Positions 7,905-15,895 of a stretch of DNA of 64,000 nucleotides are shown in pieces; position 1 is the first letter of the stretch, and each line of letters starts with the position of its first letter. The DNA is from Flavobacteriaceae bacterium (lineage in GTDB: Bacteria; Bacteroidota; Bacteroidia; Flavobacteriales; Weeksellaceae), in the NCBI GenBank assembly GCA_030538275.1, contig JAUNUH010000003.1, forward strand, positions 155,779-219,778. Reading direction: 5' to 3'. The translations under genes were made by a program, and so were the position numbers. The notes beneath the pieces are model-generated. The model saw only the letters and a list, made by a program, of their open reading frames with translations. It had not been told where the DNA came from and ran no database searches.

Positions 7905-8183
7905 ATGATGTATATTTATGTTTTAATAAGTGAAGTTGACGGCAGATTTTATGTTGGAATGACTAAAAATGTTGAAAATCGCTTAAAAGAACATAATTCC
8001 GGGAAAACCAAAAGCACAAAAGGATTTAGACCTTGGAAATTATTCTTCTCTGAAGAATTTGAAAGCAGAGAAATAGCAAGAAAAAGGGAAAAATATCTTA
8101 AAAGTGGTTATGGAAAACAATGGATAAAAGAAAAATACAAACGGTCCTATAGCTCAGTTGGTTACCTGCCTACCTGGCGGTAA
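7905..8183 (+). CDS. GIY-YIG nuclease family protein, copy 1
   Basis: 92 residues from the ATG at 7905 (MMYIYVLISEVDGRFYVG); the frame can be extended to a TTG at 7878, but that part is tRNA sequence. Single-domain GIY-YIG proteins of this size (COG2827/UPF0213 type) are structure-selective or homing-type endonuclease domains. Motifs: YIYVL (GIY position), FYVGMT (YIG position), the catalytic-type Arg in NVENRLKEHNSG, and the family signature TKGFRPWKLFFSEEFESREIARKREKYLKSG. The last 12 codons (SYSSVGYLPTWR) are read from the next tRNA fragment and palindrome, so the native C-terminus has been replaced. Its position inside a tRNA suggests the tRNA gene is its target site; that is inference. 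Confidence 0.85.
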   Translation: MMYIYVLISEVDGRFYVGMTKNVENRLKEHNSGKTKSTKGFRPWKLFFSEEFESREIARKREKYLKSGYGKQWIKEKYKRSYSSVGYLPTWR

Positions 8184-8215
8184 CGGCAGGCAGGGAGCAC
8201 TTGACTCATAATCAG
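8143..8215 (+). pseudogene. Truncated tRNA(CAU) with D-loop insertion, copy 2
   Basis: Exact copy of 7820-7892: 22 nt of 5' tRNA, the palindrome at 8165-8194, then the D-stem to anticodon-stem part. T arm and 3' acceptor are absent. It also encodes the C-terminus of the first GIY-YIG ORF. Confidence 0.9.
8165..8194 (+). repeat. 30-bp palindrome inserted in the tRNA D loop, copy 2
   Basis: Same sequence and arms as 7842-7871. Its TAA (8181-8183) is the stop codon of the first GIY-YIG ORF. Confidence 0.85.
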
Positions 8216-8227
8216 AAGTTCATTAAA

Positions 8228-8488
8228 ATGATGTATATTTATGTTTTAATAAGTGAAGTTGACGGCAGATTTTATGTTGGAATGACTAAAAATGTTGAAA
8301 ATCGCTTAAAAGAACATAATTCCGGGAAAACCAAAAGCACAAAAGGATTTAGACCTTGGAAATTATTCTTCTCTGAAGAATTTGAAAGCAGAGAAATAGC
8401 AAGAAAAAGGGAAAAATATCTTAAAAGTGGTTATGGAAAACAATGGATAAAAGAAAAATACAAACGGTCCTATAGCTCAGTTGGTTAG
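8228..8488 (+). CDS. GIY-YIG nuclease family protein, copy 2
   Basis: 86 residues from the ATG at 8228, identical to copy 1 up to KYKR and then SYSSVG before a TAG. Those last six codons and the stop (8467-8488) lie inside the intact tRNA gene, in its acceptor and D-arm part, so the protein gene and the tRNA gene overlap by 23 nt on the same strand. Same domain and motifs as copy 1. Whether either copy is expressed is unknown; the only good promoter is upstream of unit 1. Confidence 0.85.
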   Translation: MMYIYVLISEVDGRFYVGMTKNVENRLKEHNSGKTKSTKGFRPWKLFFSEEFESREIARKREKYLKSGYGKQWIKEKYKRSYSSVG

Positions 8489-8539
8489 AGCACCTGACTC
8501 ATAATCAGGTGGTCCCTGGTTCGAGCCCAGGTGGGACCA
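8466..8539 (+). tRNA. tRNA with anticodon CAT (Ile2 or elongator Met), intact
   Basis: 74-nt cloverleaf: acceptor GGTCCTA/TGGGACC, D stem GCTC/GAGC, anticodon stem CCTGA/TCAGG with loop CTCATAA, T stem CCTGG/CCAGG, discriminator A, no encoded CCA. It is not the initiator (no C1 mismatch, no three G-C pairs closing the loop). The C4-G69 and C5-G68 pairs resemble lysidine-modified tRNA-Ile2 rather than E. coli elongator tRNA-Met, so Ile2 is my preference, but Met is not excluded. The first 23 nt overlap the second GIY-YIG ORF. Confidence 0.92.
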
Positions 8540-8550
8540 CATTTATAATC

Positions 8551-8587
8551 AACCACTTACAATTAATTTTGTGAGTGGTTTTTTATT
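8551..8587 (+). terminator. Intrinsic terminator after the tRNA(CAU) locus
   Basis: AACCACTTAC (8551-8560) pairs with GTGAGTGGTT (8571-8580) with one G-T pair, then a T-rich run. Confidence 0.8.
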
Positions 8588-8589
8588 TT

Positions 8590-8610
8590 GACGAACATTT
8601 GACGAACATT
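8590..8610 (+). repeat. Short direct repeat GACGAACATT x2
   Basis: GACGAACATT occurs at 8590-8599 and 8601-8610, immediately 3' of the tRNA terminator. Such short repeats next to a tRNA can be remnants of an integration site; there is no integrase here to support that. Confidence 0.35.
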
Positions 8611-8636
8611 AATTCTATGTATTATAAATTTATTTC

Positions 8637-9019
8637 ATGAATTTAGAACTAAGTCCAATTGCATTCAGTTTTGCTATAATAGCGTTGTATTTATTTGATA
8701 GATTCTTTAGTTTTTTCGATTGGTTTCAAATGGATGGTCTTGAATTGCCTGATAATGCCAAAAATAGAGTAAATATCCGAAATGGATATTTTGTATTCAT
8801 CATTTATTTATTACGACCGCGCTAAGTATTTATAAACTTTTTGTTGAAAAAGAGATTCCAAATTTGGAGTTTATAGCTGCATTTGCAGTTTTATATGTCA
8901 TCATAGCCTTGTTTTTGAGAGAATTGACAAAAAGAAAAACAATAGGTTTTACTTCAATCTCCGACCTACAGTTGCATGATGAAATACAAACGAAAAATCT
9001 ATTTGAAGCAGTTAAATAA
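8637..9019 (+). pseudogene. Small membrane protein gene broken by a frameshift
   Basis: The first part (8637-8825) gives 62 residues starting MNLELSPIAFSFAIIALYLF, hydrophobic, and runs into a stop after the odd ending YLLRPR. A second frame, open to a stop at 9017-9019, continues at once with ALSIYKLFVEKEIPNLEF, a hydrophobic segment AAFAVLYVIIALFLREL, and an end NLFEAVK. The two halves join into one protein of about 127 residues with three hydrophobic segments if a single base is gained or lost near 8800-8820. I do not recognise the family. Either a real pseudogene or a sequencing error. Confidence 0.6.
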
Positions 9020-9084
9020 AGGACAATATCATTTTTCATTTGTTTTTTGCCGTTAATCGCTCAATTCTCCATGTATGAATTGGT

Positions 9085-9092
9085 TATCTTTG
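9085..9092 (+). promoter_or_regulatory. Promoter -7 box
   Basis: TATCTTTG fits TAnnTTTG and is followed by the ATG at 9117, but no TTTG lies 19-21 nt upstream. Confidence 0.4.
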
Positions 9093-9116
9093 CATGAAAT
9101 CTATCGTGAATAAAAC

Positions 9117-10100
9117 ATGGCATTAGAACTCTACAATCCTTTTGCGGAAATGATTTTTGACCGAAATTTTTGCTTTCTCACAGGGAAATTATGTTACGAT
9201 TCCGTTTCTGTTTTTCCTGAATGGCTTTTGCAGCATTTTGATTTGGCAGATGAAACTTTTCAACTCATGGAAAAGGAGTATTCAATGGCTTATAAAGATA
9301 TGAGATTGCCTTGTACATTAGAGGTTAAACAAGCTTTTGATGCATTAGAAGATAAATTTATAACTGCGTACAACAATGGTTTTGAGGGGATTTCCGCCTT
9401 GGACGATGAGGTGATTTTCCAATGGGCCGGCAAAATTGTGTATGGAATTATTTATCACGAATTAACTTATGAAAGGGGGCGTGTCGAGAAAACAAGAAGA
9501 AACTTTGAATTGTCCCAAGCTCTAATTCGTAGGTTTGAATTGTTTCATCTTATGCTGCAATCGGTGGTGGCGCCAGTGAAATTCAAAGGGAATAAACCTT
9601 GGTCGCTCGTAATTTTCCCCTTGAAATATTCAGCTGATATTTTCAGCTACCGCGATGATATGATTAATCTTTTGTTTACTATGGGTGTGAACAATTTCGG
9701 TTTCATCATTCATTTTCAAGACAATGGAGCCATTGCAGCCAAAGAAAATGTATTATTGCAACAGTTGCAGGGCCACGTATTGCATCCCGTTCAGTACGAA
9801 GAATTATATGCTCGCTTTCATTATTCGGATTATATTCTACAATACGAACCCAAGTATGAAATTGATTTCATTGATGATCAGGTGATTATTGAGTCATTGC
9901 CAATGATTCCGAACGAAGATCTTCCTCTTTTTGGTCGTTGGGATAATTCGCTTTTTGCGCAATTGCTCGCTAATTATTGGGAAGTGTATGGTCTTGAAGG
10001 TGAGGAAATAATGCCGCAACAAAAACCCTTGCTCAGCTTTTTGCAAAATCCCTACACATTGGATTTTATTTTGCCCGAAAATATAAATTTACCCTATTAA
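9117..10100 (+). CDS. Conserved-looking protein of unknown function
   Basis: 327 residues, no signal peptide or membrane segment, so probably cytoplasmic. The N-terminus MALELYNPFAEMIFDRNFCFLTGK with VFPEWLLQHFDLADETFQL looks like a defined domain; CFLTG and a later Cys (LPCTLEV) could form a metal site, but there are too few Cys/His to claim one. The central part AGKIVYGIIYHELTYERGR is helical; the C-terminal half is mixed alpha/beta with many aromatics. I do not know a characterised homologue. It has its own -7 box and is followed after 65 nt by an unrelated methyltransferase. Confidence 0.85.
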   Translation: MALELYNPFAEMIFDRNFCFLTGKLCYDSVSVFPEWLLQHFDLADETFQLMEKEYSMAYKDMRLPCTLEVKQAFDALEDKFITAYNNGFEGISALDDEVIFQWAGKIVYGIIYHELTYERGRVEKTRRNFELSQALIRRFELFHLMLQSVVAPVKFKGNKPWSLVIFPLKYSADIFSYRDDMINLLFTMGVNNFGFIIHFQDNGAIAAKENVLLQQLQGHVLHPVQYEELYARFHYSDYILQYEPKYEIDFIDDQVIIESLPMIPNEDLPLFGRWDNSLFAQLLANYWEVYGLEGEEIMPQQKPLLSFLQNPYTLDFILPENINLPY

Positions 10101-10165
10101 ATTCGGTAAGAATAATGGGTAAATTCAAACGCTCAAGCCATTGTAATAAGATATTATAACTGGAA

Positions 10166-10789
10166 ATGAAAGAATTTTGGGACGATAGATATCGACAAGA
10201 AGAATATGCTTATGGCGTAATTCCTAATGAATATTTTCGAGAAAAAATAATGTCATTGGATTTGGGTAGAATTTTATTACCTGGAGAAGGTGAAGGCCGA
10301 AATGCTGTTTTTGCAGCAGAAATAGGATGGGAAGTTACGGCATTTGATATGAGTTCAGAGGCAAAAATCAAAGCTATGCAATTGGCCATGCATAGAGGAG
10401 TTTTTGTAAATTATTGTGTTGGATCTCTGGAAGAACTAGATTTATCATCAGAAACTTTTGATGTGCTGGCATTGATTTATTTTCATATGCCATCAGAAGT
10501 AAGGAAAAGTACGTTTCAAAAATTAATAAAACTATTAAAGCCTGGGGGAATCGTAATTTTAGAAATGTTCAGTAAAAATCATTTAGAATTAAATACTCAA
10601 AATCCTGGTGTTGGTGGTCCAAAAGATTTGGATAGTCTATATTCCATAGAAGAAATTCAACTAGATTTTAATCATTTCCAAATAATTGAACTCAAGCAAG
10701 AGAAAATTACATTAAATGAGGGAATTTACCATAACGGAAAAGCCTCTGTTGTAAGATTTATAGGTAAAAAGCTTTTGCTCGAAGAGTAA
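10166..10789 (+). CDS. Class I SAM-dependent methyltransferase
   Basis: 207 residues with a Rossmann-type methyltransferase fold: motif I ILLPGEGEGRNAVFAA (about residues 36-51), acidic end of strand 2 at VTAFDMS, motif post-I region CVGSLEELDLSSETFDVLALIYFHMP, and LLKPGGIVILEMF. The opening MKEFWDDRYRQEEYAYG is typical of the small TehB/thiopurine-type group. The substrate cannot be read from the sequence. It stands alone between an unknown gene and the phytase operon. Confidence 0.88.
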   Translation: MKEFWDDRYRQEEYAYGVIPNEYFREKIMSLDLGRILLPGEGEGRNAVFAAEIGWEVTAFDMSSEAKIKAMQLAMHRGVFVNYCVGSLEELDLSSETFDVLALIYFHMPSEVRKSTFQKLIKLLKPGGIVILEMFSKNHLELNTQNPGVGGPKDLDSLYSIEEIQLDFNHFQIIELKQEKITLNEGIYHNGKASVVRFIGKKLLLEE

Positions 10790-10920
10790 AATCTTTTTGT
10801 AAAGCTGTGAAATAATTAATTTTGATTCGGAAACTCATATTTTTCAGTTAAAATAGCCTGAAGATAGGTGATTTTTGTCATGGAAACAGTTTAATAATAT
10901 TAAGTTTACCATAAGCTAAC

Positions 10921-10939
10921 TTTATTAAATTTTGATAAA
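10921..10939 (+). promoter_or_regulatory. AT-rich imperfect palindrome upstream of the phytase operon
   Basis: TTTATTAAATTTTGATAAA is nearly self-complementary (TTTAT..AAA / TTT..ATAAA) and ends 26 nt before the TonB receptor start, next to a weak -7-like TAATTTCG at 10941-10948. It could be an operator, for example for phosphate control. In such AT-rich DNA it may also be chance. Confidence 0.3.
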
Positions 10940-10965
10940 CTAATTTCGCCTGAAATATAAATTTT

Positions 10966-13785
10966 ATGTTCAGGATTTTTACATTTATTGCTTTATTTTG
11001 CTTCACGGCAGCTATGGCGCAAACATCAGTTATTTTAGGAACTATTACCGATGACGACGCATTGGTAATGCCTGGTGCAGAAGTTTATCTGGAAGAACTT
11101 CAGCGACAAACAATCACAGATGAGTATGGTAATTATTCATTTCATCAAGTTCCCACAGGTGATTATACCCTCACGGTTTATGCTTTGGGATATCCTATTA
11201 CCGAAAAGAAAGTTAATGTACAAGGAACAGTAACTCGTGTAGATTTCAGGTTGAACGAGGGGAATTTGGAATTGAATGAAGTTATAGTTTTTGGTCAGAG
11301 ATTGACAGGCCAGGCCAAAGCTTTGAATACACAAAAGAGTAAAAATAATATTTCAAATGTAATTTCTGCCGACCAAGTGGGTAGATTTCCCGATGCTAAT
11401 ATGGGAGACGCTTTGAAGCGTGTTCCTGGTGTTACGATGCAACAAGACCAAGGTGAGGCGCGTGATATCGTAATTCGTGGTTTGGCACCGCAGCTCAATT
11501 CGGTTACGCTGAACGGAGACAGAATTCCTTCTGCAGAAGGTGATAACAGAAATGTTCAAATGGATTTGATTCCATCTGATATGATTCAAACCATTGAATT
11601 AAATAAGACGCTTACGCCAGACATGGATGCTGACGCAATCGGTGGTTCGGTAAATTTAATCAGAAGAAGTGCGCCACAACAGGAAAGAATTTCTCTTACC
11701 GTAGGGGGTGGAATAAATGCAATTCGTGAATCAGGACTTTTTACAGCCAGTGCGGTATATGGTAATCGATTTTTGAATAATAGCCTTGGAATGGTGTTCA
11801 ATGCCTCTATGTATGACACTAATTATGGTTCTGATAATGTGGAATTTACATGGGCAGAAGATGATTTTGGAAATGCCTATACAGATGATTATCAGGTAAG
11901 ATGGTATAATGTGCAGCGCAAGCGCAGAAGTGCAGGGCTTAATTTTGATTTGAAATTGGCAGAAGGTCATACACTTTTGGCATCTGCATTATATAACTGG
12001 CGTGATGACAATGAAGATCGTTACAGACTGCGCTATAGAAGCTATGATCCTGTATATGATGCGGCCAACAATATCATTGGATTTGAAGGTGGGCGGATCG
12101 TTCGCGACAATAAATCAGGAAAGGGCGGTCCTAGATTAGAGAGACAAACGGTACAGAACTATACCTTTGGTGGAGATCATATTTTCAATAAATTCAAATT
12201 GGATTGGGGTGCAGCATATTCAAAAGCGCAAGAAGAAAAACCTGATCAAAGAAATGCAGGCTTCGAAATTCGAGGAGTTGATTTTACAGGTATGAGTGGA
12301 TCAACACGTTTTCCAGTTATTAGACCTTTGGATATGAGCTTGGAAGATTATGCCACCGGGCCATCACAATTTACCCGTATAGCAGCTCTAGAAGCCGGAT
12401 CTGATATTACAAACGAAGACGAATGGGCTGCAAGATTGAATATTGCTTTCCCATTTCAAGTGATGAGCCAACCAGCAGAATTGAAAGTAGGAGGGCGTAT
12501 GAGATTGAAATCAAAAATGCGCGACAACGGGGTAGTAGAGTACGACCCAGCCGGATTTGATATGTCTTCTATGAATGTAGCTGATCTAATCTATTTCGAC
12601 GGAAATGGATTCAACCCAGGAAGTGCCTATGTTCCAGGATTTTTCTTACATAACTCATGGATAGGTGGATTGGATATTTATAATCCTGCAATGTTCGAGA
12701 AAAGTGAGGATGCTAGTTATTATGTAGAAAATTATAAAGCAGAAGAAAACATCGTTGCCGGTTATGTGAGATATGATCAACAATTGAGTAATGCGTTGAG
12801 TTTTATCACAGGTGTGCGAATAGAAAAAACCAATACCAATTATACAGGAAATGTGGTAGAAGAAGATGAAAATCTATTAGGAGCACGTTCGGTAAAAAGT
12901 GATTATGTAAATATTTTACCAGGTTTAACTTTTAACTATCGACCAAGTCGTAATACCGTTTTTCGTTTAGCCGGTACAACTTCTATCGCAAGACCAAATT
13001 ATTACGATATTGCACCATTTGTGAATGTTTTGCCAGAAGATAATGAAATCCTAGCAGGAAATCCTAATCTAGAAGCTACAAAAGCTTTGAATTTTGACCT
13101 CATGGCAGAGCATTATTTCCAAAATGTCGGAATTATTTCGGGTGGTGTTTTCTATAAGCATTTAACCGATTTTATCTATACCAGTAGAAATCTAGAATTA
13201 TCAAACTCGCAGTTTGCTGAAGTATTTCCAGGGGTTTCAAACCCGGTAGATGCTGGCGATAGCTGGAGATTGATTCGCCCAATGAATGGAGAAAAAGCCA
13301 ATTTCTATGGAGCAGAAGTTGCCATTCAACGACAACTTGACTTTTTACCAGGGTTTTTGAAGGATTTTGGAATTTATGCCAACTATACCTATACCAAATC
13401 AGAAGCTAAAGGCGTGAAGGATACAGAAGGTCAGGATAGAGAAGGATTATCACTTCCAGGCACTGCGCCACATATGGCCAACGCATCAATTTCGTACGAC
13501 GGAAAAAGGTTCGGAGCTAGACTTTCATTGAATTATGCAGCTTCTTATCTTTCAGAGTTGGGTGGAGATGCTTTTGAGGATCGTTATTATGATTCACAAA
13601 CTTTCTTGGATTTTAATGCATCCTACAATTTCTTGAAGAATTTTAATTTATTTGTTGAAATTAATAATATTACCAATCAACCATTAAGATTTTATCAAGG
13701 AATCAAAGACAGAACCATGTCAGCAGAATATTATCAAACTAGATATTTATTCGGAATTAAATTTGACTTAAACAATAGAGATTAA
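10966..13785 (+). CDS. TonB-dependent receptor of the phytate operon
   Basis: 939 residues. Signal peptide MFRIFTFIALFCFTAAMAQ; carboxypeptidase-regulatory-like domain (GTITDDDALVMPGAEVYLEE, about 24-100); plug domain with QVGRFPDANMGDALKRVPGV, IVIRGLAPQLNSVTLNG and ADAIGGSVNL, the signature of large receptors of the TIGR01782 type; a barrel to the C-terminal aromatic strand YLFGIKFDL. The phytase gene begins 4 nt after the stop, so I infer that it takes up inositol phosphates or another product of that pathway. Receptors paired with beta-propeller phytase are known in other Gram-negatives, which supports the link. Confidence 0.92.
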   Translation: MFRIFTFIALFCFTAAMAQTSVILGTITDDDALVMPGAEVYLEELQRQTITDEYGNYSFHQVPTGDYTLTVYALGYPITEKKVNVQGTVTRVDFRLNEGNLELNEVIVFGQRLTGQAKALNTQKSKNNISNVISADQVGRFPDANMGDALKRVPGVTMQQDQGEARDIVIRGLAPQLNSVTLNGDRIPSAEGDNRNVQMDLIPSDMIQTIELNKTLTPDMDADAIGGSVNLIRRSAPQQERISLTVGGGINAIRESGLFTASAVYGNRFLNNSLGMVFNASMYDTNYGSDNVEFTWAEDDFGNAYTDDYQVRWYNVQRKRRSAGLNFDLKLAEGHTLLASALYNWRDDNEDRYRLRYRSYDPVYDAANNIIGFEGGRIVRDNKSGKGGPRLERQTVQNYTFGGDHIFNKFKLDWGAAYSKAQEEKPDQRNAGFEIRGVDFTGMSGSTRFPVIRPLDMSLEDYATGPSQFTRIAALEAGSDITNEDEWAARLNIAFPFQVMSQPAELKVGGRMRLKSKMRDNGVVEYDPAGFDMSSMNVADLIYFDGNGFNPGSAYVPGFFLHNSWIGGLDIYNPAMFEKSEDASYYVENYKAEENIVAGYVRYDQQLSNALSFITGVRIEKTNTNYTGNVVEEDENLLGARSVKSDYVNILPGLTFNYRPSRNTVFRLAGTTSIARPNYYDIAPFVNVLPEDNEILAGNPNLEATKALNFDLMAEHYFQNVGIISGGVFYKHLTDFIYTSRNLELSNSQFAEVFPGVSNPVDAGDSWRLIRPMNGEKANFYGAEVAIQRQLDFLPGFLKDFGIYANYTYTKSEAKGVKDTEGQDREGLSLPGTAPHMANASISYDGKRFGARLSLNYAASYLSELGGDAFEDRYYDSQTFLDFNASYNFLKNFNLFVEINNITNQPLRFYQGIKDRTMSAEYYQTRYLFGIKFDLNNRD

Positions 13786-13789
13786 TCTC

Positions 13790-14857
13790 ATGAATTTTTT
13801 AAAGAATTTCTTTTCTTATCTTTTTATAATTTTTTCATTCTCAGGGTGTAATGGTATCAAATCCATTACGCCCTTTGGGATTGATAGAATTAGCCCTACC
13901 TATATTACGCAACCCGTAGTACATGATACAGACGATCCTGCCATTTGGATCAACCCAAAAAATGCCGATGCCTCCTTAATCATTGGAACCGACAAAGATT
14001 CAGACGGTAAATTGTATGCCTACAATTTACAAGGTCAAATTGTAGCCACATCAGAATCATTGCAGCGTCCCAATAATGTGGATATTGTTCAATCTTTTTC
14101 TTTTCAGGGCGAAATCATTTCTTTGGCGATTACTACAGAAAGAGAAACCAACAAAATTCGTGTTTTCAAACTTCCAGAACTCATGGCCATCGACAATGGT
14201 GGAATAGAAGTTTTTGAAGGTGAAGTTCATAGATTACCCATGGGAATTGCTTTGTACCAAAATCCCGAAAATAATAGGCTATACGCCATTGTCGGAAGAA
14301 AAGACGGCCCGGCAAAGGATTATCTTTTTCAATATGAAATCATAGAAAAAGAGGGTTTTATGAGTGCTAATTTGATTCGAAAATTTGGTGATTACAGCGG
14401 AAAAAAAGAAATTGAAGCCATCGCTGTAGATAATGAATTGGGATATATCTATTATTCTGATGAAACACACGGAATTTCTAAATATTACGCAGACCCTGCC
14501 AAAGGAAATGAAAAACTTGCCTTCTTCGGAGCTAAAGATTTCAAAAGAGATATGGAAGGAATTTCAATTTACAAAACAGATGAAAAAAATGGTTTTATTA
14601 TAATCTCTGACCAGCAGAATAACCGATTCAATGTCTATCGACGAGAAGGTGAACCCAACAATCCGCACCAACATATTTTAATAGCAAATCTATATCTCAC
14701 TACCAACGAAAGTGATGGGAATGAAAGTATGAATTATTATTTCGGCCCTGAATTTCCTCAAGGAATTTTTGTAGCTATGAGCGATGACAAAACTTTCCAC
14801 ATATATGATTGGCGAAATTTACAACAATCTATCAATCAACAAATTAATGCTAAATAA
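13790..14857 (+). CDS. Beta-propeller phytase (3-phytase), lipoprotein
   Basis: 355 residues. The signal peptide ends in a lipobox FSGC (Cys20), so the enzyme is probably anchored in the outer membrane. Family marks of the six-bladed calcium-dependent phytases: DTDDPAIWINP, GTDKDSDGKLYAYNLQG, RPNNVDI, ITTERETNKIRVF, KEIEAIAVDNELGYIYYSDE and DMEGISIY with IIISDQQNNRFNVYRREGE; the many Asp/Glu form the Ca2+ and phosphate cleft. It removes phosphates from phytate. It lies between a TonB receptor and an acid phosphatase that could finish dephosphorylation. Confidence 0.95.
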   Translation: MNFLKNFFSYLFIIFSFSGCNGIKSITPFGIDRISPTYITQPVVHDTDDPAIWINPKNADASLIIGTDKDSDGKLYAYNLQGQIVATSESLQRPNNVDIVQSFSFQGEIISLAITTERETNKIRVFKLPELMAIDNGGIEVFEGEVHRLPMGIALYQNPENNRLYAIVGRKDGPAKDYLFQYEIIEKEGFMSANLIRKFGDYSGKKEIEAIAVDNELGYIYYSDETHGISKYYADPAKGNEKLAFFGAKDFKRDMEGISIYKTDEKNGFIIISDQQNNRFNVYRREGEPNNPHQHILIANLYLTTNESDGNESMNYYFGPEFPQGIFVAMSDDKTFHIYDWRNLQQSINQQINAK

Positions 14858-14864
14858 TTCCCCC

Positions 14865-15809
14865 ATGCGAATTCATCCCATTCAATTGATTTTATTTTTT
14901 TTAGCTGTCCAGTTTTCTTTTGCTCAAACGCAGCAAAACAAAATATATACAGATTTAGAAAAAATTAAAAACGCGGTTACTTTTACAGCCATTGGAGACT
15001 GGGGTAGAAACGGATACTATAACCAAAAGGAAACAGGAAGTATTCTGGGTGAAACAATGAATCATATCGGCGGAGATTTTATCGTTTCTGTAGGAGATAA
15101 TTTTTATCCGCATGGTGTGGGCAGCACGCAAGATCATCATTGGTTGGTCTCTTTCGAAAATGTATATGAGCATCCCGGAACCTGGGAAGACTGGTATGTG
15201 ATTTTAGGAAATCATGACTATAACGGAAATGTACAGGCACAAATAGATTATAGCCAAATAAGCCGCAGATGGCACATGCCAGATAGGTATTATTCCAAAA
15301 CGATTGAAGACGGAAATAATAAGATTTTATTACTATTTATAGATACCAATCCTTTTGTTGACAGCTACCTCAAGCATCCCGAAAAAAAATACAGCGATGT
15401 AGATGCACAGGATAAAAACAAACAAATGACTTGGATACAAAAGACGCTTTCAGAATCGGACGCACATTGGAAAATTGTAATCGGTCACCATCAATTATTC
15501 ACTGGAGGCCGACGCGAAAATGCCGACAATTCTGTAAGAACTCAACTACTTCCGCTGTTCAAACAACAAAATATCGATTTATATATTTGCGGACATGAAC
15601 ATCATTTGGAATATGGTGTTTATGAAGGAATCCATCAAATCATTAGCGGCGCAGGCTCGTCTGTGAGAGTTTATAACGGTACTGAAGGTTCTGTTTTTGG
15701 AAAAAGTATCCAAGGTTTTGCCACCGTCGCCATTACCCAAGAAGCTATCAATTTCAATTTTATTGATTATCTGGGAAATGTAATTCACGCCAACAAAATT
15801 ACAAAGTAA
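14865..15809 (+). CDS. Secreted metallophosphoesterase, purple/tartrate-resistant acid phosphatase type
   Basis: 314 residues from the ATG at 14865 (MRIHPIQLILFFLAVQFSFAQ, a clear signal peptide), 7 nt after the phytase stop; the ATG at 14847 would overlap the phytase gene. All dinuclear-metal motifs are present in order: GDWGRNG, VGDNFYPHG (with the purple-acid-phosphatase Tyr), GNHDYNG, IGHHQLFTGG and CGHEHHLEY. The spacing fits mammalian ACP5-like enzymes of about 300 residues. It is expected to hydrolyse phosphomonoesters in the periplasm, here probably lower inositol phosphates made by the phytase. Confidence 0.92.
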   Translation: MRIHPIQLILFFLAVQFSFAQTQQNKIYTDLEKIKNAVTFTAIGDWGRNGYYNQKETGSILGETMNHIGGDFIVSVGDNFYPHGVGSTQDHHWLVSFENVYEHPGTWEDWYVILGNHDYNGNVQAQIDYSQISRRWHMPDRYYSKTIEDGNNKILLLFIDTNPFVDSYLKHPEKKYSDVDAQDKNKQMTWIQKTLSESDAHWKIVIGHHQLFTGGRRENADNSVRTQLLPLFKQQNIDLYICGHEHHLEYGVYEGIHQIISGAGSSVRVYNGTEGSVFGKSIQGFATVAITQEAINFNFIDYLGNVIHANKITK

Positions 15810-15895
15810 TAAACGAGCTTAATTCCAAAGAAATTTAATTGAAATTTATTTGGTCTAAAATGATTTTTGATACTTAGATAAAAGTAAATCTCGTT

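Larger units (their letters stand above)
7820..8142 (+). repeat. 323-bp tandem repeat, unit 1 (tRNA fragment + palindrome + GIY-YIG gene)
   Basis: The 323 bases from 7820 are identical, base for base as I read them, to 8143-8465. Each unit starts with the first 22 nt of the tRNA(CAU) gene, carries a 30-bp palindrome, 21 nt of tRNA sequence (GAGC to the anticodon stem, with one C-to-T change), and then a GIY-YIG nuclease reading frame up to the next tRNA start. No drift between units means a recent duplication, active gene conversion, or an assembly artefact. Confidence 0.95.
8143..8465 (+). repeat. 323-bp tandem repeat, unit 2
   Basis: Identical to 7820-8142. It abuts the intact tRNA(CAU) gene at 8466, whose first 22 nt continue the repeat, so the perfect repeat extends 22 nt further before the sequences part at the insertion point. 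Confidence 0.95.
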
